Shown: positions 22,617 to 29,825 of the stretch, piece by piece
Position numbering within the stretch: position 1 is the stretch's first letter
Layout: each line of letters begins with the position of its first letter
Source of the DNA: a virus
Virus record (IMG/VR): IMGVR_UViG_3300005264_000085
Span: 1 to 35,025 of that record
DNA: 35,025 nt
Reading direction: 5' to 3' (one strand)
Position numbers and translations under genes: made by a program
The notes under the pieces: generated by a model
Seen by the model: the letters and a program-made list of their open reading frames with translations, nothing else
What the model was told of the DNA's origin: nothing
Databases searched by the model: none

Positions 22617-23369
22617 TTATGTTATTATCATGTTGTTCAATCGTTCATTTATATCATTTATATATTCAAGTTCTTTTTCTATTAATATAAAATCTCTATT
22701 CAAATTGATACAAGCTACACCAGTTGTTCCACTGCCTGCGGTGTTATCAAGTACCATATCACCCTCATTTGTATGTGATTTTATTAACCATTCTATTAAT
22801 TTAACAGGTTTTTGTGTACTATGTAATTGGTCTTGTCGTCTCCATTTTTGTTGAAAAAACTGTACTGAACTTGGGTATCGAAAACCAGTATTTATTGTCT
22901 CACTTTCATTTACAACTCCCAATTTATGATTATTTTTCTTATCCCCTTTATTCGCTTTGCGTTTTCTATAATATGGTTCACCCTCTACTAGCTGAGGGTT
23001 ATACACTACTTTACCCTTACCAAAAATCAATATATTTTCATGTTTTGCTATTGGTCGATATTTTGCAGTAAATGCACTTTTACTCTTACTCCATATGATT
23101 TCATATTTATACATCTTTTCATTACTCAATGCTAATTTATATGCAAATAAACCAGTACCAAATAACGCAATCGCACCATCATCTTTAATTATTCGGTTAT
23201 AATGTTTCCATAAATCTGAAAAATTTATCACATCATCCCATTTGTTAGCTGTACTACCATAAGGTAAATCACAACATATAAAATCAATACTCTTATCTGG
23301 TATGTGTTGCATTTCTACCAAACAATCACCATGTATTACTTTACTTTTATCACTGTATTTAGTTATCAT
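22617..23369 (-). CDS. DNA methyltransferase (beta-type N4/N6)
   Basis: A 250-aa enzyme. The order is catalytic motif IV CDLPYGS (33-39) first, then a target-recognition part, then the C-terminal SAM-binding motif LDNTAGSGTTGVA (about 207-218). This is the beta arrangement (N4-cytosine or N6-adenine). STQKPVKLIEWLIK precedes the SAM motif as usual. Similar stand-alone phage enzymes give protection from host restriction. It shows close likeness to the frameshifted gene at 25179 (CDLPYG, HENILIFGKGK...). Confidence 0.85.
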   Translation of the reverse strand: MITKYSDKSKVIHGDCLVEMQHIPDKSIDFICCDLPYGSTANKWDDVINFSDLWKHYNRIIKDDGAIALFGTGLFAYKLALSNEKMYKYEIIWSKSKSAFTAKYRPIAKHENILIFGKGKVVYNPQLVEGEPYYRKRKANKGDKKNNHKLGVVNESETINTGFRYPSSVQFFQQKWRRQDQLHSTQKPVKLIEWLIKSHTNEGDMVLDNTAGSGTTGVACINLNRDFILIEKELEYINDINERLNNMIIT

Positions 23370-23499
23370 TTGTTAATTTTTCTATCAATTCTATGAAAAT
23401 GTTTTTTATCTCTGATTTGTTGCAGTTTGGTTATCGAAACATAATTCCGTCAACACTTATTAATAAAATATAATATTTTTTCATTATCAACAAAATATA

Positions 23500-23533
23500 T
23501 TTGGTAATTTAAAAAAAATGTTTTATATATTTG
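23500..23533 (+). promoter_or_regulatory. Host-type promoter, orphan
   Basis: TTTG (23500-23503), 22-nt spacer, TATATTTGTGGTAT from 23526. It faces the convergent methyltransferase gene ending at 23603. The only frame after it starts with ATT at 23538, 22 codons ending at 23606 (IGINYSLKHQKEFDTYWSNY then IN). That looks like the remains of a gene, so this is likely a promoter left behind after a deletion, or a source of a short or antisense RNA. The rest of 23370-23500 shows nothing clear. Confidence 0.5.
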
Positions 23534-23602
23534 TGGTATTGGAATTAATTACTCACTTAAACATCAAAAAGAATTTGACACATATTGGTCTAATTATATA
23601 AA

Positions 23603-24328
23603 TTAAATGTTCAATCGTTCATTGGTTATATCAATGTAATCTTGTTCTCTTTCAATTAATATGTATTGTCTATTTAATTCAATACATGCTATTGCCGTTG
23701 TACCACTACCACCAAAACAATCTAAAACTACATCATTCTCATTTGTAGTCATTTCAATCATGCGGTTTATTAATGCCTTTGGTTTTTGACTAGGATGTTT
23801 TACTCGTTCCTTTGAATTGTGTGATAATGCTGGAATATCAATCCACACATCCGATAAAGCTACACCTTGTTCTAGCATACCACCTTTTTTATATTCTTTT
23901 CTATTTCTAAGGTGTAGTTCAGGTTGTATCTTAATATTATTATATGTGAATTTATCTGATTTAGTGTAATAGCAAATTGGTTCATATCCACTAGCTAATG
24001 ATTTACCCCTTGTAGTTGATTTGTTCCTTTTTCGTTTCCATATGATTATTCGTTGTTCGGTAAAATACTTATCTAACATTAATGATATATATCTATTATA
24101 TTGCCTACCAGTAAACATCATAATAGTTCCTGTTGGTTTTAATACTCTAAATAATTCTATTATATGTTTTTCAATCCATTCCAAATAATCTTGTTCAGTT
24201 TTCCATTGGTTATCCCATTCATCTTTTAAAACTTGAAAATATGGTGGGTCAATTATTATTGAATCTATTACACACTGTTCTAATTCACGTAATTCTTCTA
24301 AACTATCTCCTGTTATTATTTTATTCAT
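23603..24328 (-). CDS. DNA methyltransferase (beta-type, DPPY)
   Basis: A 241-aa enzyme with IIIDPPYFQVL (25-35) as motif IV and LDCFGGSGTTAIA (about 205-217) as the C-terminal SAM motif; HPSQKPKALINRMIEM precedes it. The DPPY form and overall order suggest an N6-adenine or N4-cytosine methyltransferase different in sequence from its two neighbours. The central RGKSLASGYEPICYY segment is in the target-recognition area. No restriction partner is seen. Confidence 0.85.
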   Translation of the reverse strand: MNKIITGDSLEELRELEQCVIDSIIIDPPYFQVLKDEWDNQWKTEQDYLEWIEKHIIELFRVLKPTGTIMMFTGRQYNRYISLMLDKYFTEQRIIIWKRKRNKSTTRGKSLASGYEPICYYTKSDKFTYNNIKIQPELHLRNRKEYKKGGMLEQGVALSDVWIDIPALSHNSKERVKHPSQKPKALINRMIEMTTNENDVVLDCFGGSGTTAIACIELNRQYILIEREQDYIDITNERLNI

Positions 24329-24365
24329 GTTGAATTATAATATATTTTTGTTACTTATTACTATT

Positions 24366-25176
24366 TTAATTTATTTTTATGTCAAAACTATTAATTAATT
24401 TCATATTATGCTTACTAATATTTTCTAATGTGTAATAACTACCTTTTAAGTTAACGTCTTTTACCCACTTAATAACCATTTTATCGGTTTTTATTTCATA
24501 TAAATCATAAGTAAGTATGTCATTAATTAACAACATATCAATTCTTTCATCTGGTATTTGGTCAACTAACTTATTAGTTAAAATTAAATAGTATTTTTTA
24601 TCATCAAAACAATATATCCTACTTGGGTAGTTAAACATATTATTCATTGATTTTGGTATAAGACCACGTTTTAATATTTTGTTTCTATATAACTTTGGAC
24701 TTACATGATACAATTTATCTTTTATTGGTGAAAACAAATCAAACTTAGGTTCAAGTATCATTGTCAATTGCATTATATCATCCATTAAAGGTAACTCAGA
24801 AAAGTCAGTTATTATTTTAGGTTTAAAGTTATTTTTCTCTGTTATATAATGATAACCTGCGACATACCAACCAAACACAATTAAACTCTTTTTAAACTTC
24901 TTATCACTAACTAAACTTAATTCATTCTTATTAGGATGTAATCCATTTTTGATATTAATGACAATCTTATCAGTTCCAATAATGTTAAAATTATTTACAT
25001 GATATACACGTTTTAATTGTGATACAACTGTATTGATTCTATAACTAACAATCAAACCTTCATACAACATATCAATATGCTCTTTATGTGCCAAACTTAA
25101 TAATATGTCATCGCTGAATATATCCATATTAGGATTACGTTGTAAATATTCTTTTTTGCTTTGTTGTTTTAATCAT
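24366..25176 (-). CDS. ART-like protein (YHVSP...RIY motif family), start region frameshifted
   Basis: From ATG 25127 it gives 253 aa. Residues about 138-175 read KLYHVSPKLYRNKILKRGLI then PKSMNNMFNYPSRIYCF. A His in a short strand, then I-L-x-x-G-L and a second strand with Tyr recalls the ADP-ribosyltransferase/KptA fold (H...Y), though the third acidic residue is not certain. The coding frame seems to extend upstream (KKEYLQRNPN before the Met), and an ATG at 25176, 2 nt after the upstream stop, reaches it if one A is removed from the A6 run at 25157-25152. The N-terminal 120 aa is unrecognised. A remnant of the same family lies at 10561. Confidence 0.5.
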
Positions 25177-25178
25177 AA

Positions 25179-25918
25179 TTATTGTGTTGTTATAATATTA
25201 GACAATTTAGTACTAGCAATATCAAAATATTGAGCATCCATTTCAATGCCAATAAATTTACGGTTTAATTTCACACAAGCAACACCAGTTGTTCCAACAC
25301 CCATCGTATTATCTAATACAACATCACCTTCATTTGTATAAGTTTTTACTAAATATTCCATTAATTCTAATGGTTTTTCAGTTGGTGTTGTTTTGATTTT
25401 TGATTTGCATTACTTATTTCTATAATTGATGTTGGGTAATATTCATTATTAAAACTAACAGTTTCAGCATGTTTACCATAAGTACCCTTATTGCCACCAA
25501 CATACCCTCCTTTTTTACGTGGTTTCCCTCTTGTTACTTTTATTGGATTATATGTTATTTTACCTTTGCCGAAAATTAATATATCTTCATGTTGTCTTAA
25601 CGGCATAATCTTAGCATTCAAAAACCCAGTAGAGCTTTTTTTATTCCATATTAATTTATATTTAAACATTTTAGGATTACTCATCATCAAAGAACCTGTA
25701 AATATGCCATCTGAATGTAATACTATTGCACCACTTTTTTTAATTATTCGTTTATATTGCAACCACAGTTTATCTAAATCAATAACACTATCCCATTTAT
25801 TTTGGGTAGTACCATAAGGCAAATCACATATTATTGCATCAATACTATTATCAGCAATTTGTGGCATTATAACCAAACAATCATCATTATATATTTGTAT
25901 ATCTTTTAAATCACTCAT
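25179..25918 (-). pseudogene. DNA methyltransferase (beta-type), frameshifted
   Basis: Two frames together make one enzyme. The first (25918-25367) has CDLPYGTTQNKW (31-42) and HEDILIFGKGK, and ends wrongly with KQHQLKNH. The second (read from about 25400 to 25179) continues TTPTEKPLELMEYLVKTYTN and LDNTMGVGTTGVACVKLN. Adding one A to the A4 run (25394-25391) or the A5 run (25401-25397) restores a single frame of about 246 aa. The SAM motif has V where its paralogue at 22617 has S (GVGTT versus GSGTT). It may be inactive, a read error, or produced by slippage. Confidence 0.7.
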
Positions 25919-25920
25919 AA

Positions 25921-26466
25921 TTATTGTGTTGTAGTTAATATTATTTTACCATTATATGTCTCAGTTCTATCTGTAATATATTCAACATATAATTCATTGT
26001 TTTTATTCAATTGACTATAATTATCAAACCACACCAATTTAACATCTTGTTTATTTACATGATAACCACCACTTAAAATATCAACACCATTAAATGAAAT
26101 ACCTTGTTGTTTATTTGATGTATATTGTGGTTTTAAATATGATGGTAAAGCATCAATTGTAGTTCGTAATATCCGAAACAAACAATCAGTTCTAGGTGAT
26201 GAATTAATTATGATTTTATCATCTGGCTTACATACAAATAAAGCAAAATGTAATACATACAAAGCTGTAATAGTAGTTAATCCCACTTGTCTATCACCAT
26301 GTATAGTGGTAAACTCGTTAGTTTTAAATTTAGATAATACTTCTTTTTGAAAATCTCTTAATTGGATTAATTGTAATTCGTTTTTTCCAATTTGCCGTGA
26401 TACAACCATACAATATGTTTCTATAAAATATTGTATATCATTTTTACATTTATTATATTCTGTCAT
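25921..26466 (-). CDS. Stand-alone terminase-like ATPase domain with degenerate motifs
   Basis: A 181-aa protein that follows the N-terminal ATPase half of T4 gp17-type large terminases: IQYFIETYCMVV, LRDFQKEVLSKF, then GDRQVGLTTITALYVLHFAL (57-76), and IIINSSPR, LPSYLKPQ, SFNGVDILSGG, and LVWFDNYSQLN (144-154), ending at KIILTTTQ. Walker A has L63 where the lysine should be (RQ-x-G-K-T/S), and Walker B has D-N in place of D-E. The nuclease half is absent. Not a working packaging motor; it could be a dominant interfering subunit, a regulator, or a truncated relic. It lies 2 nt upstream of the frameshifted methyltransferase. Confidence 0.6.
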   Translation of the reverse strand: MTEYNKCKNDIQYFIETYCMVVSRQIGKNELQLIQLRDFQKEVLSKFKTNEFTTIHGDRQVGLTTITALYVLHFALFVCKPDDKIIINSSPRTDCLFRILRTTIDALPSYLKPQYTSNKQQGISFNGVDILSGGYHVNKQDVKLVWFDNYSQLNKNNELYVEYITDRTETYNGKIILTTTQ

Positions 26467-26485
26467 GTGTAGTTATTTATTATAC

Positions 26486-28069
26486 TTATTTTAATTTCAA
26501 TAATGGTATTTCTAGTTTTTCAAACACACCTTTATATATGCTTTCAAATAAAGGCAAATCACTTGGGTGCATAGCAAAGCTATCATGTACAGTATAAAAT
26601 GGGTGTTCACTTTGTTCAGCCATTCCTTTACCTACCATATCAATCATAACTCTACTTTCAAATCTTTGACACATTTTAGGTATCGTTTTTTTATCATAAC
26701 CATTTAATTTACCACAAATTTCAATTATATTTGGTATAACCTTATTATAATCGTCTTTATCAGGCTTAAATTCAAACCATTTGCTGAATAACATCTTGAA
26801 CATAAAGCTTTTAGCATCTTTCCGATTAACATTCATTTCACTACCTATCCATTCATATAATGTACCGTTTTCAGCTCGCTTGCAAAATTCAACTACATCT
26901 GGTTTATTCTTTATTTTTTGTAACTTTTTTATATCACCACTAAATTCAGGTAATATTCTAGTACTTTGTTCAGGATAACGTATAATAGTAGCCAATATAA
27001 CCATCTGACTATTAACTATATCACGTTCTACTGGTCTTTCACCTGCAATTAAAACATAATCCCTCATTTTCTTAGTAGTATTTGTAAATGGACTATGGAA
27101 ACGTTCACCAAACACATCTTTACCATTAAAATAATAACCACGTTCTTTATGATTTTTCATTACATCTACAAATTCACTTAAATTTAAAGTTTCTTTGTCA
27201 TTTTCTTTAGCAATTATTATTTCTTCTTTATCTTCCTTATCCTCAACATCATAGTACTCATCTAAATGGTCTTTAAAATACATTTCAAAAGCATGTAAGT
27301 CAACATTTGGCAAAAGTGTTACAACATGGTCAATCATTTTTTGTCTGTGTTCTGGTAAACCTTGTTTTGCTTTTTCTATTATCTTAATTTTATAATCTAA
27401 GAACCTTTTAATCAAGTACTTAGACTCTATCTTCTTTCTTGTGTAGTATTTTCCTTCTTCATTTTTAACCATGTATTTGTCGGCTATCTTAAATGACTTT
27501 GCTTTACTTCTACCAGTTTTAGTTCCATTGTCATAATTAAAATAAAAGTGATTATCAGTTTCAATAAAACCACTATCCAAAAAAGCAGTTAAAAGTGGTG
27601 CATATTTTTGATGTTGTATCCATGTTCGCCATTCAGTTGCAGGTATTTGAACCATGTGATTATCAGATACATACATCTTATATTTCTTCTTACCACCATA
27701 AGTCTTTTTATAATAACTGATTTTAGTCAAAATAATACTAAAAACCAATTTAGCTTCTTCCAAATTAATAAAATACGAAGGTTTATCATACTTAACAATA
27801 TAAGCATTAATAGAATCTAAAATCATTTGGTCTGAAATAGTATTTAAAACAAGAATATCACTATCAATAAAATCTTTAAATTGAATAGAAACAGTTTTAA
27901 TATAAGAATCAATAGTAGAATAAGCATTAGGATTAAGATAATTAGAATATTTATAATTAGTATTAGAATCATAATATTTATTTACATAAGTATCATATAA
28001 AACATTAGATTCAGATACTAAATCATTAGTAATTATATCATTATATTCAAGATTATTATAAATTATCAT
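26486..28069 (-). CDS. Single-subunit (family A-like) polymerase-motif protein, uncharacterised
   Basis: A 527-aa protein. The second half has an ordered set like family A DNA polymerases and T7-type RNA polymerases: GERFHSPFTNTTKKMRDYVL (321-340), motif A-like VERDIVNSQMVILATII (D350), a motif B-like helix RKDAKSFMFKMLFSKW (416-431), then CQRFESRVMIDMVG (467-480), and motif C-like YTVHDSFAMH (492-501) with H495-D496. I recall hypothetical proteins with the same R-x-H-S / D-I-x-N-S-Q / H-D-S signature in Bacteroidota mobile elements. The first 300 residues are charged, helical and unrecognised. The role (primer-extending polymerase, RNA polymerase or primase) is unknown. It starts with a 35-nt leader after a late-type motif. 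Confidence 0.6.
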   Translation of the reverse strand: MIIYNNLEYNDIITNDLVSESNVLYDTYVNKYYDSNTNYKYSNYLNPNAYSTIDSYIKTVSIQFKDFIDSDILVLNTISDQMILDSINAYIVKYDKPSYFINLEEAKLVFSIILTKISYYKKTYGGKKKYKMYVSDNHMVQIPATEWRTWIQHQKYAPLLTAFLDSGFIETDNHFYFNYDNGTKTGRSKAKSFKIADKYMVKNEEGKYYTRKKIESKYLIKRFLDYKIKIIEKAKQGLPEHRQKMIDHVVTLLPNVDLHAFEMYFKDHLDEYYDVEDKEDKEEIIIAKENDKETLNLSEFVDVMKNHKERGYYFNGKDVFGERFHSPFTNTTKKMRDYVLIAGERPVERDIVNSQMVILATIIRYPEQSTRILPEFSGDIKKLQKIKNKPDVVEFCKRAENGTLYEWIGSEMNVNRKDAKSFMFKMLFSKWFEFKPDKDDYNKVIPNIIEICGKLNGYDKKTIPKMCQRFESRVMIDMVGKGMAEQSEHPFYTVHDSFAMHPSDLPLFESIYKGVFEKLEIPLLKLK

Positions 28070-28103
28070 AGTTATTAAGTATTAATACGCCACTTTTTTA
28101 TTT

Positions 28104-28120
28104 CTTTGTTATAAATATAA
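28104..28120 (-). promoter_or_regulatory. Putative phage promoter (late-type core, minus strand)
   Basis: Minus-strand TTATATTTATAACAAAG. It shares the 12-base core TTATATTTATAA with the motifs at 22 and 16136. It lies 35 nt upstream of the polymerase-like gene start (28069), in the divergent region to the early genes. Confidence 0.45.
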
Positions 28121-28248
28121 TAAAAAATATTTTAAAATAAAAATTTAACGTTTTTTGAATAAATATAAATATATTACAAATGATTTTAAATGTGAATAAG
28201 TACATTATTAAATAACACATAAAATAATATGAATAACAAAACACCTAT

Positions 28249-28267
28249 ATTATCATTTAATGATAAT
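28249..28267. repeat. 9-bp palindrome next to an early promoter
   Basis: ATTATCATT-T-AATGATAAT, a perfect inverted repeat 12 nt upstream of the TTTG at 28280. Its place fits an operator or upstream activator site for the early promoter in the 246-bp divergent region 28070-28315. The region holds no other clear signals. Confidence 0.4.
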
Positions 28268-28279
28268 TAAAAAAATAAA

Positions 28280-28311
28280 TTTGGTTAGTTAAAATAAATT
28301 TAGTATATTTG
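28280..28311 (+). promoter_or_regulatory. Host-type (Bacteroidota) early promoter
   Basis: TTTG (28280-28283), 20-nt spacer, TATATTTG (28304-28311), then AGGT and ATG at 28316. The start codon would fall at or next to the transcription start, so the message is predicted to be leaderless. Confidence 0.75.
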
Positions 28312-28315
28312 AGGT

Positions 28316-29155
28316 ATGAAACACATATCAAATATACAAGGACAAAAATTTAACATTATAAATCAATTAGGATATAATGTTGAAAAGGCATTTTTTTTAG
28401 ATGGTACTACAATACAACAATTTGAAAATTATTTATTATTAGGTAGTTCGCATCATGATGTAAACACTATGACACAATTTAATTTTGTTGAATATTTGAT
28501 ATTCTGTGTTGAAAATAAAATTAATTCTTATGGACATGTTAAAAATGGACAGTTAACAGAAAAATCAAAAACAGAGTTAATAAATAATTATAAAAATTCA
28601 CTAACAATAATAAAAGAAGATTGGTGGAACGGAAAACAGTCGGGTGTAAATCTGACATTTCAAATAGATGGTTCTGATATAACGTTTATTACATCCGAAA
28701 TGGATTTGTCACACTTTAAACGACAGATAATGTCTTCAACCGATTTTTCAGATAATTCTGGTTATCAACTTAACTCAAATGGTATTGAATATGCAGAGGT
28801 TGGTTTTAATGGGCGTAATGGTGTAAAAACAACACAAACTTCAATTGAAACAATTGAAACAACACAACCAATAAAAACTAATGATGTGAAACAAATGGAA
28901 ACTAACAGTGATTTTTCACATCTAAAGTTTGGAATTGAATTTAGACGTGGTGAGGGTTTTTTCAAAACAGAAACTGATAATTTATATTTTTTCATGTGTT
29001 GGTTTGAAACTGAAATAGAACAAAAAACTGAGTTAAGTTTATTATGTTCATTATATTCTAAATATAAACATGAAAATAGTATTTCTAATGAATATGAAGA
29101 AGATGTTTGGAATAAGGTTTTTGGTGACATTGGACTTGATTATGATATGGTGTAA
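28316..29155 (+). CDS. Early hypothetical protein (279 aa)
   Basis: A 279-aa protein, first gene of the early-type plus-strand region. It reads MKHISNIQGQKFNIINQLGY and has a helical, aromatic middle (FVEYLIFCVENKI, about 58-70), a Thr-rich linker (TTQTSIETIETTQPIKTNDV, about 180-200) separating two domains, and an acidic C-terminus. The linker and the early promoter suggest a host-takeover protein, but no motif is recognised. The ATG is the only reasonable start and is 4 nt after the -7 box. Confidence 0.55.
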   Translation: MKHISNIQGQKFNIINQLGYNVEKAFFLDGTTIQQFENYLLLGSSHHDVNTMTQFNFVEYLIFCVENKINSYGHVKNGQLTEKSKTELINNYKNSLTIIKEDWWNGKQSGVNLTFQIDGSDITFITSEMDLSHFKRQIMSSTDFSDNSGYQLNSNGIEYAEVGFNGRNGVKTTQTSIETIETTQPIKTNDVKQMETNSDFSHLKFGIEFRRGEGFFKTETDNLYFFMCWFETEIEQKTELSLLCSLYSKYKHENSISNEYEEDVWNKVFGDIGLDYDMV

Positions 29156-29555
29156 ATTTATAAAAATAAAATTTATTAGTGTAAATTTCGAGATTTGTAA
29201 TTCAACTGATTTATTAAACACTAAATTACAGTTTTTATATGATAATAGAATAGCTTTTTATAACTATAAGATATTAAGAAGTTATCTTGGTTTAGCAAGA
29301 AGGGATTTAAAACATCTTGATAAAGCAACTAAAAATAAACCATCTACTAATAGAAATAAGAATAAGAAATTGATACATGCAATTAGAGGTTATTATACAG
29401 CTAAACAAATATTGGAAAGTTTGAGTACTGGTGGTTACGGTAATACACATTACAATAATAAACAACCAATTAATGTGTTTAATGAATTAATGTCTATTAA
29501 ATCAATAGAATCAGACAAAGACCGAAATATTATCAAAAAAAACATATCTGAATAA
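29142..29555 (+). CDS. Early hypothetical protein (137 aa), possibly frameshifted at its end
   Basis: The start is taken at the ATG at 29142, overlapping the previous stop by 14 nt; a longer version from 29070 would overlap far more. Basic, helical core (RIAFYNYKILRSYLGLARRD, then ATKNKPSTNRNKNKKLIHAI and STGGYGNTHYNN). The frame ends after an A8 tract at 29535-29542, and the +1 frame continues with coding-like sequence to 29745, so the two may be one protein of about 205 aa. No family found. Confidence 0.5.
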   Translation: MIWCKFIKIKFISVNFEICNSTDLLNTKLQFLYDNRIAFYNYKILRSYLGLARRDLKHLDKATKNKPSTNRNKNKKLIHAIRGYYTAKQILESLSTGGYGNTHYNNKQPINVFNELMSIKSIESDKDRNIIKKNISE

Positions 29556-29577
29556 AATAAGCGTATTAAGAAAACAA

Positions 29578-29745
29578 TTGAATTTAACTTATGACTTGGA
29601 AGATTATATTCCTACTTACATGTTACCTAAATACCAATATCTAATAGATGAAAACGTAAACTCATTAATAAATAATAATCAGAATAATGATATAATTGAT
29701 ATGTCGGATTTTTATGAAAGTAATGAGTTTGATGTAATGTATTAA
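29578..29745 (+). CDS. Coding-like continuation of the previous gene in the +1 frame
   Basis: The frame is open from 29503 to 29745 and reads KISVLRKQLNLTYDLEDYIP then YMLPKYQYLIDENVNSLINN and so on, with an acidic tail ending EFDVMY. It has no good start of its own (TTG at 29578 or ATG at 29620). Deleting one A from the A8 tract at 29535 joins it to the frame of the gene at 29142. Transcript slippage on A8, a real frameshift or a read error are all possible. Confidence 0.35.
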   Translation: MNLTYDLEDYIPTYMLPKYQYLIDENVNSLINNNQNNDIIDMSDFYESNEFDVMY

Positions 29746-29754
29746 AAAAATAAA

Positions 29755-29786
29755 TTTGGTTATTAAAAATAAGTTTTATATATTTG
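29755..29786 (+). promoter_or_regulatory. Host-type (Bacteroidota) early promoter
   Basis: TTTG (29755-29758), 20-nt spacer, TATATTTG (29779-29786), then TGGTAT as at 23526. About 40 nt of leader precede the ATG at 29826. Confidence 0.75.
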
Positions 29787-29825
29787 TGGTATAGAAAATA
29801 ACATACACAGTTAAAATATAAAATC

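Noticed and set aside
22576-23071. Overlapping plus-strand frames opposite the methyltransferase at 22617
   Set aside because: Shadows of a strongly supported minus-strand gene with complete methyltransferase motifs.
23425-23460. TTGACG followed by GATAAC, like a -35/-10 pair on the minus strand upstream of the methyltransferase
   Set aside because: This is the proteobacterial sigma-70 form, which does not fit the Bacteroidota-type promoters used elsewhere in the window; probably chance.
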